From Meghimatium bilineatum (lineage: Eukaryota > Mollusca > Gastropoda > Stylommatophora > Philomycidae): a DNA stretch of 64,000 nt. The stretch spans positions 32,605,363-32,669,362 of the forward strand of contig CM067306.1 of the NCBI GenBank assembly GCA_034231615.1, written 5' to 3'. Shown here piece after piece: positions 1-10,399 of the stretch. The notes beneath the pieces are model-generated. The model ran no database searches. It was given only the letters and a program-made list of their open reading frames with translations, and was not told the origin of the DNA. Position numbers and translations under genes: made by a program. The stretch's first letter is position 1; every line of letters starts with the position of its first letter.

Positions 1-560
1 GGTTATCATCAGCACACATCGGATACATGTCTCATAAATCCATCCAAGTGTAGCTGCTCAAAGTTCCAGTTTTGTGTTGAGTTGTCAAGCACTTTGTATA
101 TCTATTATGTTTCTCTTTTGGAGGCTTTCCAATCTTGACATTAATCTCCTGCAATCTTGAGAGTGATCATGATTCACAACTTGTGAAAATCTTCTGAACA
201 AACACTGTTCCTCTGTGCATTGATTATGTCAGAATAATCCATTGATGTACCTTTTGATACTATGGCCATGCTTGCCAATGTATCAGCTCACTTATTACCC
301 TCAACACCCACATGTCCTGGCACAAATATAAAGGTTATCTCTCTGGTTAGATATTATATGAACAACTGCACCCATGGACATCAGACTTCTGCTTCAACTT
401 TGTGGAACATGTTCATGTATATGTGAGAATAGTCCTGTGACATCAGCCACGACAGCGTTTCCATCACAGTTTTTATCTCCATCGTAAGACTGCTCATGGT
501 TGTGGTGAAGGAACAGCTAGATTCTTTGACAGTTTTCCCACCGGATCATGCAGAAAAATC
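1..560 (-). mobile_element. LINE remnant, RNase H domain
   Basis: Read on the minus strand, about 231-330 translates to a decayed RNase H C-terminal motif, FVPGHVGVEGN...ADTLA, with one in-frame stop. Farther upstream on that strand (higher coordinates) is a TTTMSSLTMEIKTVMETL-like stretch, which resembles the RNase H core of I-like non-LTR retrotransposons. It runs off the window start. It is broken by stops and not functional. Confidence 0.6.
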
Positions 561-724
561 TCAAGCACAGCATTGATGACAAATAGCTGTCACATCAATC
601 TGTGTGTCACATGATCGCTGAAAAAAGGAGAATCTGTTTATCACTAATCCTAAATAAGGACCAAATATCACACCATATTATCACCTTCCTTTCGTACAGA
701 ATATATTTTTAGTTTGTTTGTTGT

Positions 725-910
725 GAAGACATGTTATCTAGTCGTGTTGCGTGATACCATGGTTATTGGTGCTCTTCTCTGCCTGGCATCTCTGATTTCA
801 ACACTAGTGATTTCTTGGGCAGACTGTGGTCCTGCTCAATGTCAGGGACCAATCTTAGTTTCCAGCCTCTGATGGCTGGACTAAGCCCCATCTCCACTTC
901 AAGAATTTGG
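725..910 (-). repeat. Dispersed repeat family C, copy 1
   Basis: On the minus strand this matches segments at 17190-17412 (+) and 55835-56015 (+). Shared landmarks are a GGCTGGAAACTAAGATT-like core, a GTTGAARTCRGAGATRCCA segment and a final CACGACTAGATA-like end. The frame after the core (NGWKLRLV ... SEIP) stays open to a stop in copies 1 and 2, so it may be the 3' end of a transposon ORF. Family unknown. Confidence 0.6.
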
Positions 911-1140
911 CCTTGATGGGGACAGCAATGATGATGTCCATCGAACAATAAAGGGATCCCCCTGTAGTAAGATGAGCAGGTATTCACAAAGAACCCTATT
1001 ATATGCATCCTCAAGATCTTTCACCGTAGCATATCTCCAGACCAGCCTGGAACCCTTCAAAAACATCATATGCAAGACCAGCACCATTACACCACATTCC
1101 TTTATTATTTCTATAGCCACAGAGTGGAAATGCCTGACTC
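900..1140 (-). mobile_element. LINE reverse transcriptase fragment
   Basis: The minus-strand frame reads DLEDAYNRV followed by DPFIVRW, resembling the palm/thumb region of non-LTR reverse transcriptases (the 'D..AYN.V ... IRW' pattern). It directly precedes family C copy 1 on the same strand, so the two may be one element. Only a fragment remains. Confidence 0.4.
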
Positions 1141-1299
1141 TTCAAGCAATCCTGAATATTCTTCCAGAGTTTACTAATTGTTTTATGCATTGTAATGGTT
1201 CGGTATACACTTTAATGTGAACAAGTTTCTGTTGGGTTTCTTCAGTGGAAGTAAAAAAAACTGTGGATCCACTCCTTCCTCATAACGCCATATAGAGTT

Positions 1300-1480
1300 C
1301 TAAGAATCATTTATATCTACAGTTAAATTAAAACTGATGTGGTTCGGACATTTTACCTGACATGACTCATTGTACAAAACAATCTTGAAGGTCACAGTGG
1401 AGTGTAGAAGAAGCAGTGGGTAATAGGAAGTAATGGATTCTTAACATCAATGAATGGATGGGAGTTTAATTCTACATACT
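1300..1480 (+). mobile_element. Possible LINE reverse transcriptase tail remnant
   Basis: Degenerate plus-strand reading with stops resembles the connection region after RT in RTE-type LINEs (H/D-I-L-P-D-M-T pattern, then R-S-Q-W-S-V-E). The same kind of sequence is clearer at 12820-13070. Weak. Confidence 0.3.
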
Positions 1481-1539
1481 TGCTCACACTGCAGATGATA
1501 GGCAAAAATGATTTCTATCTTTGAGGTGGGGTCAGATGC

Positions 1540-1760
1540 TCACTGTTAGTGGGATCTAAACTGTGTTGTTAATTAGGGTCAGCTTGTGTTGTTAGTAGGG
1601 GCTTATTTGGCTTGTTAATGGGATCTATTTATGTTGTTTTTTGGGAGTAAACTTGTGTTGTTAGTGGGGATCAACTTGTGTTGTTAGTGGGGATCAGCTT
1701 GCGTTGTTAGTGGGGGTCAGCTTGTGTTGTTAAAAGGGGCTTATTTGAATTATTATTGGG
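1540..1760. repeat. Short tandem repeat, about 24-28 bp unit
   Basis: Imperfect repeats around TTGTGTTGTTAGTGGGG, about eight units of varying length, just before the first recognised TAF2 exon in the window. Confidence 0.75.
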
Positions 1761-1837
1761 TTCTGACACCCATCTTCCGCAGTATCCCATCTATTGGTTC
1801 TACTAACTGATCAATCAGAACATTCTTGTATCCCCAG

Positions 1838-1957
1838 AATATGGAGCTCGGAGCTATAGATGAAACCTTGCTGGCTGGAGAACCAGCTGCTGCACACGAG
1901 GAGGTGGTCACAGAAGTGACTGTAGAAGAAGACTCTGACATGGATGAGGATATGAAG
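1838..1957 (+). CDS. TAF2: TAF2 exon a (first recognised in window)
   Basis: The acceptor is TTCTTGTATCCCCAG ending at 1837. The 40 codons are acidic and end DEDMK. The donor is GTCAAT at 1958, weaker than consensus; a possible alternative donor GTAACA at 1977 would add 19 nt and break the phase with exon b, so 1957 is preferred. Exons farther 5' were not recognised in 1-1837. Confidence 0.55.
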
Positions 1958-4900
1958 GTCAATAAAAGTTTGATAAGTAACATTTTCTGGACCAATAGAG
2001 AAGTTTTGTCTATCTACCTATCCATCCATCCATCTTATCTATCTAAATTGTCTATCTATCTACCTACCTATTTTATTTACCTTTCTATTTACCTACCTTT
2101 ATCTATCTATATATATCTATTTCCATTTAGTTCCCTGTGGAACATAGGACTGCAACTGTTGCTCTCCAATGAGATATGTGCCGCACTGTCCTCTCCATCT
2201 GTGCCTGTGAGTTACTAATTGATTTGGTCTCTTTCTCTACTGGTCTTTCAACTTACCTTTCTCCTATTGGTTCCAGACAAGAGCCTAATTGGTTATGTTG
2301 TCAGGCATCTTTCTGAGGGTGAGCCTGTCATTCTGCACATTCTGCTACTTTTGATCTCTTCCTCCACCGAGCACTGGTTGTTCTCTTCCACAGCTCATTC
2401 TCTTCCACAGCTCATTCTCTTCCACAGCTCATTCTCTTCCACAGCTCATTCTCTTCCACAGCTCATTCTCTTCCACAGCTCATTCTCTTCCACAGCTCAT
2501 TCTCTTCCACAGCTCATTCTCTTCCACAGCTCATTCTCTTCCACAGCTCATTCTCTTCCACAGCTCATTCTCTTCCACAGCTCATTCTCTTCCACAGCTC
2601 ATTCTCTTCCACAGCTCATTCTCTTCCACAGCTCATTCTCTTCCACAGCTCATTCTCTTCCACAGCTCATTCTCTTCCACAGCTCATTCTCTTCCACAGC
2701 TCATTCTCTTCCACAGCTCATTCTCTTCCACAGCTCATTCTCTTCCACAGCTCACTCTCTTCCACAGCTCATTCTCTTCCACAGCTCATTCTCTTCCACA
2801 GCTCATTCTCTTCCACAGCTCACTCATTCTCTTCCACAGCTCATTCTCTTCCACAGCTCACTCATTCTCTTCCACAGCTCATTCTCTTCCACAGCTCATT
2901 CTCTTCCACAGCTCATTCTCTTCCACAGCTCATTCTCTTCCACAGCTCATTCTCTTCCACAGCTCACTCATTCTCTTCCACAGCTCATTCTCTTCCACAG
3001 CTCATTCTCTTCCACAGCTCATTCTCTTCCACAGCTCACTCATTCTCTTCCACAGCTCATTCTCTTCCACAGCTCATTCTCTTCCACAGCTCATTCTCTT
3101 CCACAGCTCACTCATTCTCTTCCACAGCTCATTCTCTTCCACAGCTCATTCTCTTCCACAGCTCACTCATTCTCTTCCACAGCTCATTCTCTTCCACAGC
3201 TCACTCATTCTCTTCCACAGTTCATCATATGATACTACTTTCAGCTGTGATAGTGGTAATGTGTGATGTGACATGGTATTTTGAGTGTTATTTACTATTG
3301 ATTAGTTGGTGGTTTGTGTTGGTTAAATGACACCTCTTGAAAATTGAATGGTGGCTTGTGTTGATTGTATGACAACTCTTGAAGATTAGTTGGTGGTGTA
3401 TGTTGGTTGTATGACAACTCTTGAAGATTTATTGGTAGCTTGTGTTGGTTTAGTGGCATCTTTTGAAGATTGATTTGTGGCTTGTGCTGGTTTAGTGGCA
3501 TCTCTTGAAGATTGATTGGTGTCTTGTGTTTGTTGTATTATAACTCTAGAAGATTGATTGGTGTATAATCATGTTGAGTAAATCTTGATTCAGGAAGTTT
3601 CTTGTGTGAAAATCTAATGTTGTTGTTTTAATTTACAGATCAAATTGGAGCCAGACACAACATCAATATCAATCCAGAGAATGACGAGTCTACACTCCAG
3701 ACGGGAGAGTGTCAGTCATCTCAGTGAGGAATCTCTCTCGCCAGCCAGTTCTCCTGTAAAAGGTATGTGAGGTTATATCGTGTAACCGCCCGTGTGATGC
3801 CGGGGCCCGAAAGGGGAGCAAAGAATAGCAATACTGTTTACCTTCCACGCATGTCGTAAAAGGCGACTAAGGAGGTTATGGGATGGAGTATCTGTCCCAA
3901 CCCATATAGGGTCAGTGACCCAAAGCCATGCTGAAGATGGATGTGTCAGGCAGAAAGGCGCAGATATCGCAGCAGTGCTGTAAACCATGACACAATGCAT
4001 CATTCCGTTCTCCGGACTACATCCTGCTAATCTGCAAGAGTTTGGGAACAAATGCAGAAGAAGAAGAAGAATATCGTGTAACAGGGGAAGGCCTGTTTGG
4101 ATTGTTACTGAGGTCTGCTTATTTTATTAGTGGGGTCTAACTTGTATGTGTAAAAATTTTCCTGATAAACTTTATTAAATATTAGATAAATTAAACATTT
4201 CCCTGATAAACTTGATTAAATATTAGATAAACTGAACATTTTCCTGGTGTTATTTTTGCCGATATCCAAATGCTGAAGAGTAATTCTACTCTTGTCAGCA
4301 CAATGCCATTCTTAAAAAAGTGCAGGTCTTCTGTGATCCATACAGTAAGTTAGTGACTTGAGGGTGTCTGTAAAAAAAAATTTTCAGGGAATGGAAAGGT
4401 AAGGGTAGTCAGTAAGGAGGTATTCCACTGTTTTGTTAGGATGAGAGAAGTGTCTACAAATGGGTAGTTGCTCGGGTTTGATACAGTTAAATGACTATTG
4501 ACCCTTGAATGTTGTTTGAAGCTGAAAGATAAGAGAACGGTTTCTCTTGCAGAGTTTGTTTATGTTGTCAAATACATTTTGACCATCTGTTCAGCCAGAT
4601 TTCCCCCGTGTTGTTTCTGAGAATGTTTTTGACTGTTCCCATACTAGAAGGTCTTTGCTTTTGTTGTTTTGAGGCCATTAAAAAAAAAATCTGTCCACTA
4701 CTTCATTTCCTGCTATATCGCTATATCCAGGGATCCATTGCATGATCACATAGATTTGATATACAGAGATATGTAAAGACTGTGCGATGCACTTGCTATG
4801 TGGAGAATATCTTGATTTTCATATTGGTTATGTTTAAGTGCTTCCAAAACTGACATAGTATCTGTAAAAATGACTATGTCTGATGGTTTTTGTTCCATGA

Positions 4901-7900
4901 GATCAAACTGTTGGTATATTAATTCAATGGTTGTCTTGATGGCATCGGCCTCTGCTTCATAATTTGCGCATTTTTCATCACAACAGTCACAGAACTCGTA
5001 GACAGATCCATCAGAGTATGTATAATGATTCCATATCCTGCAAAACAGGTGGCCTTGAAAGCCTATCCATCAGTTTAGTCCTTAATTGATGATAATGGGT
5101 AACTGTTTATGAATATCTAGGGCACATGTCCTCAGGATTGTTGGTAGTGTTCCCTTATTGGCTGTTTTAACTAGTAATTTTGTTTGGATGGTTGGTTGGT
5201 ACAAGTTCTTCCATGGGGGTGGTCCGAGGTATTTGCAGTTCTCTCTCTTGCGGTAGATGGTGTTTGTCATCTTCCTCTCCTTATATATCCACTAGACAGT
5301 TATTTTAGTCTTTTTGTTTGTATCCAAGTGTCAATAAATATTTTATTTGGGTGGTCATTCTATTGTCTCTTGTACCTTTCTACTGCTTCCGCCAGTGCTT
5401 CTTTCTGTCTGATATCCAGCGGCTCTATATTTGTATCTATGTCATTTACTGCTGTAGGTGTTTATCGCATCCCTCCGCTGATTAGTCTCAAAGCTTGGTT
5501 CTGCACCCTATAGAGGGATGAGATGGTAGTATTGCTCACAATGGTCTGGAGAGGAAGGTTGTAATCCATTACAGATCTGACATAACCAAGATACAGTTGG
5601 TGGAGAGTATTCTTGTCTGCTCCCCAGTTTGTACTAGCTAGTATTTTAATGAGGTTTAATCGTTCTCTTGCTTTTCATCTGAAATTTTCTATATGGTCTT
5701 TTATTATTAGTTGTCTAGTTTTGCTCCAAGATATACAGGAGACTCTTCCATTGTTAATATTTCCTCACTCATTTTAATGTTGACAGATCTTTTGGTTGTT
5801 TTGTGACTTCATGATAAAATAGTGTAAGCACATTTTCCTGATAAACTTGATTAAATACTATGATAAACTGAACATTTTCCTGATAAACTTAATTAAATAG
5901 TATGATGAACTAAACATTTTCCTGATAAAACTTGATTAAATATTATTCTTCAGGACATCCAGATGATGTCATTGTATCCCTGGACAACATCATAAAAACA
6001 GATCCAACATTTCCCTTGAACATCTTCTCCTCATCCTCGCCTCCAGCATCATCTTCATTTCTGGGTCAACCTTTTTATCCGCGCCCACCTGATAACCCTC
6101 CTGTAGAACCAGATTCAGCAGCCTCTACACCTACATCTGAATGGGATGATGCGGAACCACCATCATCCTTGTCCCCTCAACATAAGCAGAGAACTAAAGA
6201 ACAATCTCTCATAGAGGTAATCAAAAATGAGGACAGGTCAGTTAAGGAGGAAATTATTTTTCTGGACAGTCCAGCTGCAGAATCACCTCCCCGACCACTG
6301 GCATCGCCACAGCCATCGCCGCCACTTTCGCCATCACCACCACCTAAACCAGATACAACCTCACCTCTACCACCACTATCTGTATCATCATCACTGCCAC
6401 CAGCTTGGATAACCGATGTCAAGCTGGAACCTAAAGTTGAGTCACCATCACCTGTGGTGCACCCATCATCACCTTTGATGCAACCGTCACCACCTTTTTC
6501 ACAACCATCACCATCAGTTTCACAACCATCACCACCAGTTTCACAGCCGTCACCACTTACTTCACAACCGTCACCACCACCAGTAATGCAGAAATTATCA
6601 CTACCTTCGCCACCATCACCACCAGGGGTACAACCATCATTAGTGATGCAGCTATCACCATCATCTCCGCCACCAATGATGCTGCTGTTGCCACCATCAC
6701 CACCCCTGCCACCACCAGCACTCCCATCACCACCAGCATTAGTCCCCAGACTTTCAGTAACACAGAACTTGCCTCCCCTCAAGAGAAAACTGAGTTGGTC
6801 TTCTAGCCAAGACTACACGAGTTCAGACACCCATAAGACTGTTCCTCCACTTATATTCTCAACATCTGCCATCTCTGCAGTAGCTGGGACATCCACCACC
6901 TCATCTCTGCCAAGTTTAAAGACTACCTTTAACCTGAGTGCCGCAGGTAATTTACCTGTCTGTGTATGTATGTGTTGTCATGTTTCAATGATCACAATCA
7001 CTTTATATATTGTTGCTGTCAGTATCCAAATGCAAGTTAAAAAAGTGCATGTCTTCTGACGTTGAGCTAGTGATTCATACAGTAAGTTAGTGACTGTTAA
7101 GGGTGTCTGTAAAAGTTTTTTTCCTGACAGTTGAAAGGGAAGAGCAACCAATAAGGTGTTCCACTGTTTCATTGGGATGAAAGCAGGCAGTCTCTTATAT
7201 GTTAAACATGTGATTCCATTTCTTACAGTGTTCTGTCTCCAGTGATTTCTGTTCCAACTTTTGCCATTTCCAAGATTACTGCAGGTTGCTAGGCAATATA
7301 TTTGTAAAAATGTAACTCATGTCTAAATCAGAGTTGACATTTCTCAGTCTAAAATATGAATCATGTCTAAATCAGAGTTGACAGTCACATTTTTCTGTCT
7401 AAAATGTCCAGAAATGTCATTAGCATGAGCATCTGTAAGCATTGCCACCTCATACATAGGAGAAACTGGCCTTCTACTTTCCCTTCCACTTGTATCTTTT
7501 CCTACTTGTTGCAATCCCTATCTCAACTCTACCTTCAAGCAATGATGTCTTCAACAAGGTGTCTTTCTTTTAATGACATACTCATATTTACTTGCGAAGG
7601 AGGAACATCCACCTTCAAGCAATGTCTTCAACAAAGTGTCTTTCTCTTAATATGTCCAGAATATTTTATTAGTAGATTTTTATTTTCTTTAGTAATTCTT
7701 GTTTCATATACAGTGTTGTCAGAACCTCCTTGTTTTCTTTTCCCTATTCTTCTATATATCCACATCTCAAAGACATCAATTCTGTCATCTAGTTGTTTGT
7801 TTATTATTCATGTTTCTGAACCATACATTAATGTTGAATAGATGTATATGTAGATTTATAAGAATTCTACAAATTTTATAAGAATTCTATAGACATTACT

Positions 7901-9456
7901 TCTAAAGAGATGTGTAGACGTTACTTCTAGAGAGATGTGTAGACGTTACTTCTAGAGAGATGTGTAGATGTTACTTCTAGAGAGATGTGTAGACATTACT
8001 TCTAGAGAGATGTGTAGACATTACTTCTAGAGAGATGTGTAGACATTACTTCTAGAGAGATGTGTAGACATTACTTCTAGAGAGATGTGTAGACATTACT
8101 TCTAGAGAGATGTGTAGATATTACTTCTAGAGAGATGTGTAGACATTACTTCTAGAGAGATGTGTAGACATTACTTCTAGAGAGATGTGTAGACGTTACT
8201 TCTAGAGAGATGTGTAGACGTTACTTCTAGAGAGATGTGTAGACGTTACTTCTAGAGAGATGTGTAGACGTTACTTCTAGAGAGATGTGTAGACGTTACT
8301 TCTAGAGATATGTGTAGACGTTACTTCTAGAGAGATGTGTAGACGTTACTTCTAGAGAGATGTGTAGACGTTACTTCTAGAGAGATGTGTAGACATTACT
8401 TCTAGAGAGATGTGTAGACATTACTTCTAGAGATATGTGTAGACATTACTTCTAGAGAGATGTGTAGACATTACTTCTAGAGAGATGTGTAGACATTACT
8501 TCTAGAGAGATGTGTAGACATTACTTCTAGAGAGATGTGTAGACATTACTTCTAGAGAGATGTGTAGACATTACTTCTAGAGAGATGTGTAGACATTACT
8601 TCTAGAGAGATGTGTAGACATTACTTCTAGAGAGATGTGTAGACATTACTTCTAGAGAGATGTGTAGACATTACTTCTAGAGAGATGTGTAGACATTATT
8701 TCTAGAGAGATGTGTAGACATTACTTCTAGAGAGATGTGTAGACATTACTTCTAGAGAGATGTGTAGACATTACTTCTAGAGAGATGTGTAGACATTACT
8801 TCTAGAGAGATGTGTAGACATTACTTCTAGAGAGATGTGTAGACATTACTTCTAGAGAGATGTGTAGACATTACTTCTAGAGAGATGTGTAGACATTACT
8901 TCTAGAGAGATGTGTAGACATTACTTCTAGAGAGATGTGTAGACATTACTTCTAGAGAGATGTGTAGGCATTACTTATAGAGAGATGTGTAGACATTACT
9001 TATAAAGAGATGTGTAGACGTTACTTCTAGAGAGACGTGTAGACATTACTTCTAGAGAAATGTGTAGACATTACTTCTAGAGAGATGTGTAGACATTACT
9101 TATACAAGAGTGTATGTGTTTGTGCGTTATTACTTGAGAAATGTGTACAATAAGTAGACTTAAGAGAATATGTCATTTGTGTAAATTGTGTACAGGACTG
9201 ACATGATTCTTACTTGGTTTTATCATCAGTGGCTGCCCACGAGGCCAGGGAGCGAGAACCACATCACAAGTCTAAGAAGAAGAAGAAGAAGCACAAACAT
9301 AAACATAAACACAAGCACAGGCATGATCGAGGGGAGAGCAGTGAGCAGCCAAGAGAGAGGCTGGTTCTTGACATATCTGAGTTGTCTCGAGCCAGCAGAG
9401 AGTCGTCATCAGTCAGAACTGTTGGAAGTTTTGATGAGCAGACTTCATCTGATTAA
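1838..9456 (+). CDS. TAF2: TAF2 C-terminal region (partial gene; four exons 1838-1957, 3639-3762, 5954-6946, 9230-9456)
   Basis: Transcription initiation factor TFIID subunit 2, a nuclear subunit involved in core-promoter (Initiator) recognition; only its 3' end is here. Exons were set from AG/GT borders and phase. The introns fall in phases 0, 1 and 1, and 120+124+993+227 nt give 487 codons plus TAA at 9454-9456. Residues 1-40 are acidic (EEDSDMDEDMK), 41-82 Ser-rich after IKLEP, and 83-412 extremely Pro/Ser-rich. Residues 413-487 hold a tail of six Lys followed by alternating His-Lys (about 426-446) and end in a Ser/Asp-rich terminus (SSD). Human TAF2, as I remember it, ends with the same run of Lys, alternating KH and a short Ser-rich end. 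The Pro-rich part has no counterpart I recall, so this tail is much longer than usual. The M1 peptidase-like domains would lie upstream, outside the window. The alternative is another nuclear protein with a KH tail. Linkage to EXT1 supports TAF2. Confidence 0.6.
1995..2115. repeat. Interrupted (CTAT)n/(CTAC)n microsatellite
   Basis: CTAT, CTAC and CATC tetranucleotides with interruptions, in the intron after TAF2 exon a. Confidence 0.8.
2380..3222. repeat. 17-bp minisatellite with splice-acceptor-like units (about 47 copies)
   Basis: Near-perfect repeats of CTCATTCTCTTCCACAG, with occasional 21-bp units that gain CTCA. It lies in the TAF2 intron between exons a and b in sense orientation. 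Each unit is a pyrimidine-rich run followed by CAG, so each resembles a 3' splice site. The period is not a multiple of three and no unit carries a stop, so a 337-codon frame (2219-3232) stays open by repetition only. Confidence 0.95.
3290..3600. repeat. 42-bp degenerate tandem repeat (about 7 units)
   Basis: GAAGATTGATTGGTG-like landmarks recur about every 42 bp (near 3380, 3422, 3464, 3506 and 3549). The array ends just before the acceptor of TAF2 exon b. Confidence 0.8.
3639..3762 (+). CDS. TAF2: TAF2 exon b
   Basis: The acceptor TTTTAATTTACAG ends at 3638 and the donor GTATGTG starts at 3763. It encodes IKLEPDTTSISIQR, then a Ser-rich stretch ending ASSPVK, and leaves one base (phase 1). 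IKLE is a psi-K-x-E SUMO consensus. Confidence 0.6.
3787..4070 (+). mobile_element. SINE-A copy, complete, 12-bp TSD
   Basis: A 284-bp element flanked by a perfect 12-bp direct repeat ATATCGTGTAAC (3775-3786 and 4071-4082). Its 5' half carries GGGGAGCAAAGAATAGCAA and GTCGTAAAAGGCGACTAAGG. The 3' half ends in TTTGGGAACAAATGCAG plus a (GAA)n tail. Inserted about 25 bp past the donor of TAF2 exon b. It is the best-bounded copy of this family. Confidence 0.9.
4145..4250. repeat. ~50-bp tandem repeat, left part of split array
   Basis: Units with TTTCCTGATAAACTTGATTA and AAATATTAGATAAA, about two copies. The same unit reappears at 5825-5950, so the LINE between them probably interrupted one array. 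Confidence 0.75.
4255..5815 (-). mobile_element. Antisense RNase H LINE remnant inside a TAF2 intron
   Basis: Minus-strand readings give YTDGSVYEFCD, then EAEADAIKTTIELI, IVIFTDTMSVLEAL and QWIPGYSDIAGNE, the four RNase H motifs. The RT C-terminal segment lies at 5450-5790. Frameshifts and stops show decay. A 3' segment (4255-4440) recurs at 7020-7200. Confidence 0.75.
5825..5950. repeat. ~50-bp tandem repeat, right part, abutting exon c acceptor
   Basis: Three units of CATTTTCCTGATAAACTTGA and AATTAAATA type. The last unit runs directly into the polypyrimidine/CAG acceptor at 5953, so it lies where the branch point should be. Confidence 0.75.
5954..6946 (+). CDS. TAF2: TAF2 exon c, long proline/serine-rich exon
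   Basis: The acceptor ATTATTCTTCAG ends at 5953 and the donor GTAATT starts at 6947. The 993 nt encode GHPDDVIVSLDNIIKTDP, then a low-complexity Pro/Ser domain built from SPP, QPSPP and PSPP units. Psi-K-x-E motifs IKNE, VKEE and VKLE lie at about residues 171, 178 and 237 of the joined protein. It is probably intrinsically disordered. The CCA/TCA codon repetition suggests expansion by local duplication. Confidence 0.6.
7020..7200. repeat. Duplicate of the 4255-4440 segment
   Basis: TATCCAAATGC, GATTCATACAGTAAGTTAGT and TTCCACTGTTT landmarks occur in the same order as at 4260-4440. Probably the 3' end of the same LINE type. In the last TAF2 intron. Confidence 0.7.
7300..7405. repeat. Two-copy ~60-bp duplication
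   Basis: CATGTCTAAATCAGAGTTGA occurs twice, each followed by a TCTAAAATRT stretch. Confidence 0.7.
7405..7860 (-). mobile_element. RTE-type LINE fragment, antisense
   Basis: The plus-strand frame here (ICPEYFISRFLF ... VSEPYINVE) is the antisense of the same RTE region found at 63497-63979, where the minus-strand protein is clear. In the last TAF2 intron. Confidence 0.6.
7888..9104. repeat. 25-bp minisatellite, about 49 copies
   Basis: A regular 25-bp period with unit core TTACTTCTAGAGAGATGTGT followed by AGACA or AGACG. Copies are almost identical except for a CG/CA switch that comes in blocks. Each unit carries TCTAGA. The array fills most of the last TAF2 intron and ends about 125 bp before the terminal exon. 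Confidence 0.97.
9230..9456 (+). CDS. TAF2: TAF2 terminal exon with Lys/His tail
   Basis: The acceptor TTTTATCATCAG ends at 9229. The split valine codon joins exon c to AAHEAREREPHHK, followed by six Lys and an alternating HK run ending HRHDRG. A Ser/Arg segment (SELSRASRESSSVRTVGS) then leads to the terminus EQTSSD and TAA. This tail is the main evidence for TAF2. An ATTAAA hexamer overlaps the stop codon; no clear AATAAA was seen in the next 100 bp. Confidence 0.65.
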
Positions 9457-9539
9457 ATATTGACTTGTTTGTTTTATATATTTGCCCCCATTTTTTTCTT
9501 AATTGAAATTCTACGATTTTCGTCTTGTCTCAGATACAA

Positions 9540-9880
9540 TGTGCTGTGAAGCGTCATGGGAGCCGATATATATGTTCTATTGCTAAATGTATTGCTGCTG
9601 TTGTTGTTATCCCATGAGGTTGTAGAATGTCTTTAATATTGTTGATCCATTTACATCTTAGTCTTCCTCTTGCCTCATCCCAGATATTCTGTTGTTATAT
9701 GCTCTCAACAGGAAGTAAGCAGGCTCCATCTTGATTAAATGTCCAAACCATTTGATTTGTTGTCTCTGGATGTAGTCATTCATTGGTGTAGTTCTTATGA
9801 TTTCTCTGATGTCACCATTTTGCATTCTATCCATTCTTGTGGTGCAGGCAATCTTTCTCAAACACCTCATCTGACATGAT
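9540..9880 (-). mobile_element. RTE-type LINE fragment (RT C-terminal end)
   Basis: Minus strand: MRCLRKIACTTRMDRMQNGD, then IRE, YIQRQQIKWFGHLIKM and a KWINNIKDILQ tail in another frame. This is the conserved post-RT 'LRR...WFGH' region of RTE/CFDP2-like elements. Located 3' of TAF2. Confidence 0.75.
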
Positions 9881-10077
9881 GTTATATTACTTTCCTGTGC
9901 TTTAGAAAGAATCTATTTTTTTACATTGACAGTATGTGTATATAAATATATTGTATATATTTGTGTGTTGGTCACTGAAAGTGTGGATGAAATGGTTTTG
10001 TTTTTTTGTGAACTGGTCCACGTTTCCGGGACATGAGTGGAAACAAAGAATATTAACACTATAACCTCTATGACTTC

Positions 10078-10262
10078 TTGTTTGTTTTTTTAGTGATTGT
10101 TCTCAAACTCTCACTGGAACTGTCTCGTAGCAGGACAATGGTTCTGCTAGATTTCCAGCAGTGGTAACTAATACATTCAGTGTTTTTACCAATATCACTG
10201 AAGAGTGGACATTTTAGCCATATCACTATTAGGCCATCCGTACTGCTCAACCTGCTGATAAG
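10078..10262 (-). mobile_element. SINE-B copy with extra 5' module
   Basis: TTCTCAAACTCTCACTGG, a CAGGACAATGG segment and TAGATTTCCAGCAG match the SINE-B 3' half. The adjoining CAGTGTTTTTACC...AGGCCRTCCGT module recurs next to the SINE-B copy at 23285-23510. Confidence 0.65.
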
Positions 10263-10399
10263 CATTGCTTATGCTGCACACTGATCACTATCTGATTTTT
10301 ATTAGTCAGACTTTCTTGATCTCTGCCAATGTTTGTGTTGCTATTGACCTGGCCACAGACACCCACCAGCATCTTGTTAGATGCAACAGTTGGATTACC

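Noticed and set aside
2219..3232. 337-codon open frame (HSLPQLILFHSS repeats)
   Set aside because: It is entirely due to the stop-free 17-bp satellite inside an intron; no homology, and no start or splice support.
6177..6782. 201-codon minus-strand frame rich in Gly/Asp
   Set aside because: Antisense shadow of the Pro/Ser-rich TAF2 exon c; its composition follows from CCA/TCA codons.
7888..9104. CRISPR-like array
   Set aside because: Direct head-to-tail 25-bp repeats with no unique spacers, in an animal intron.
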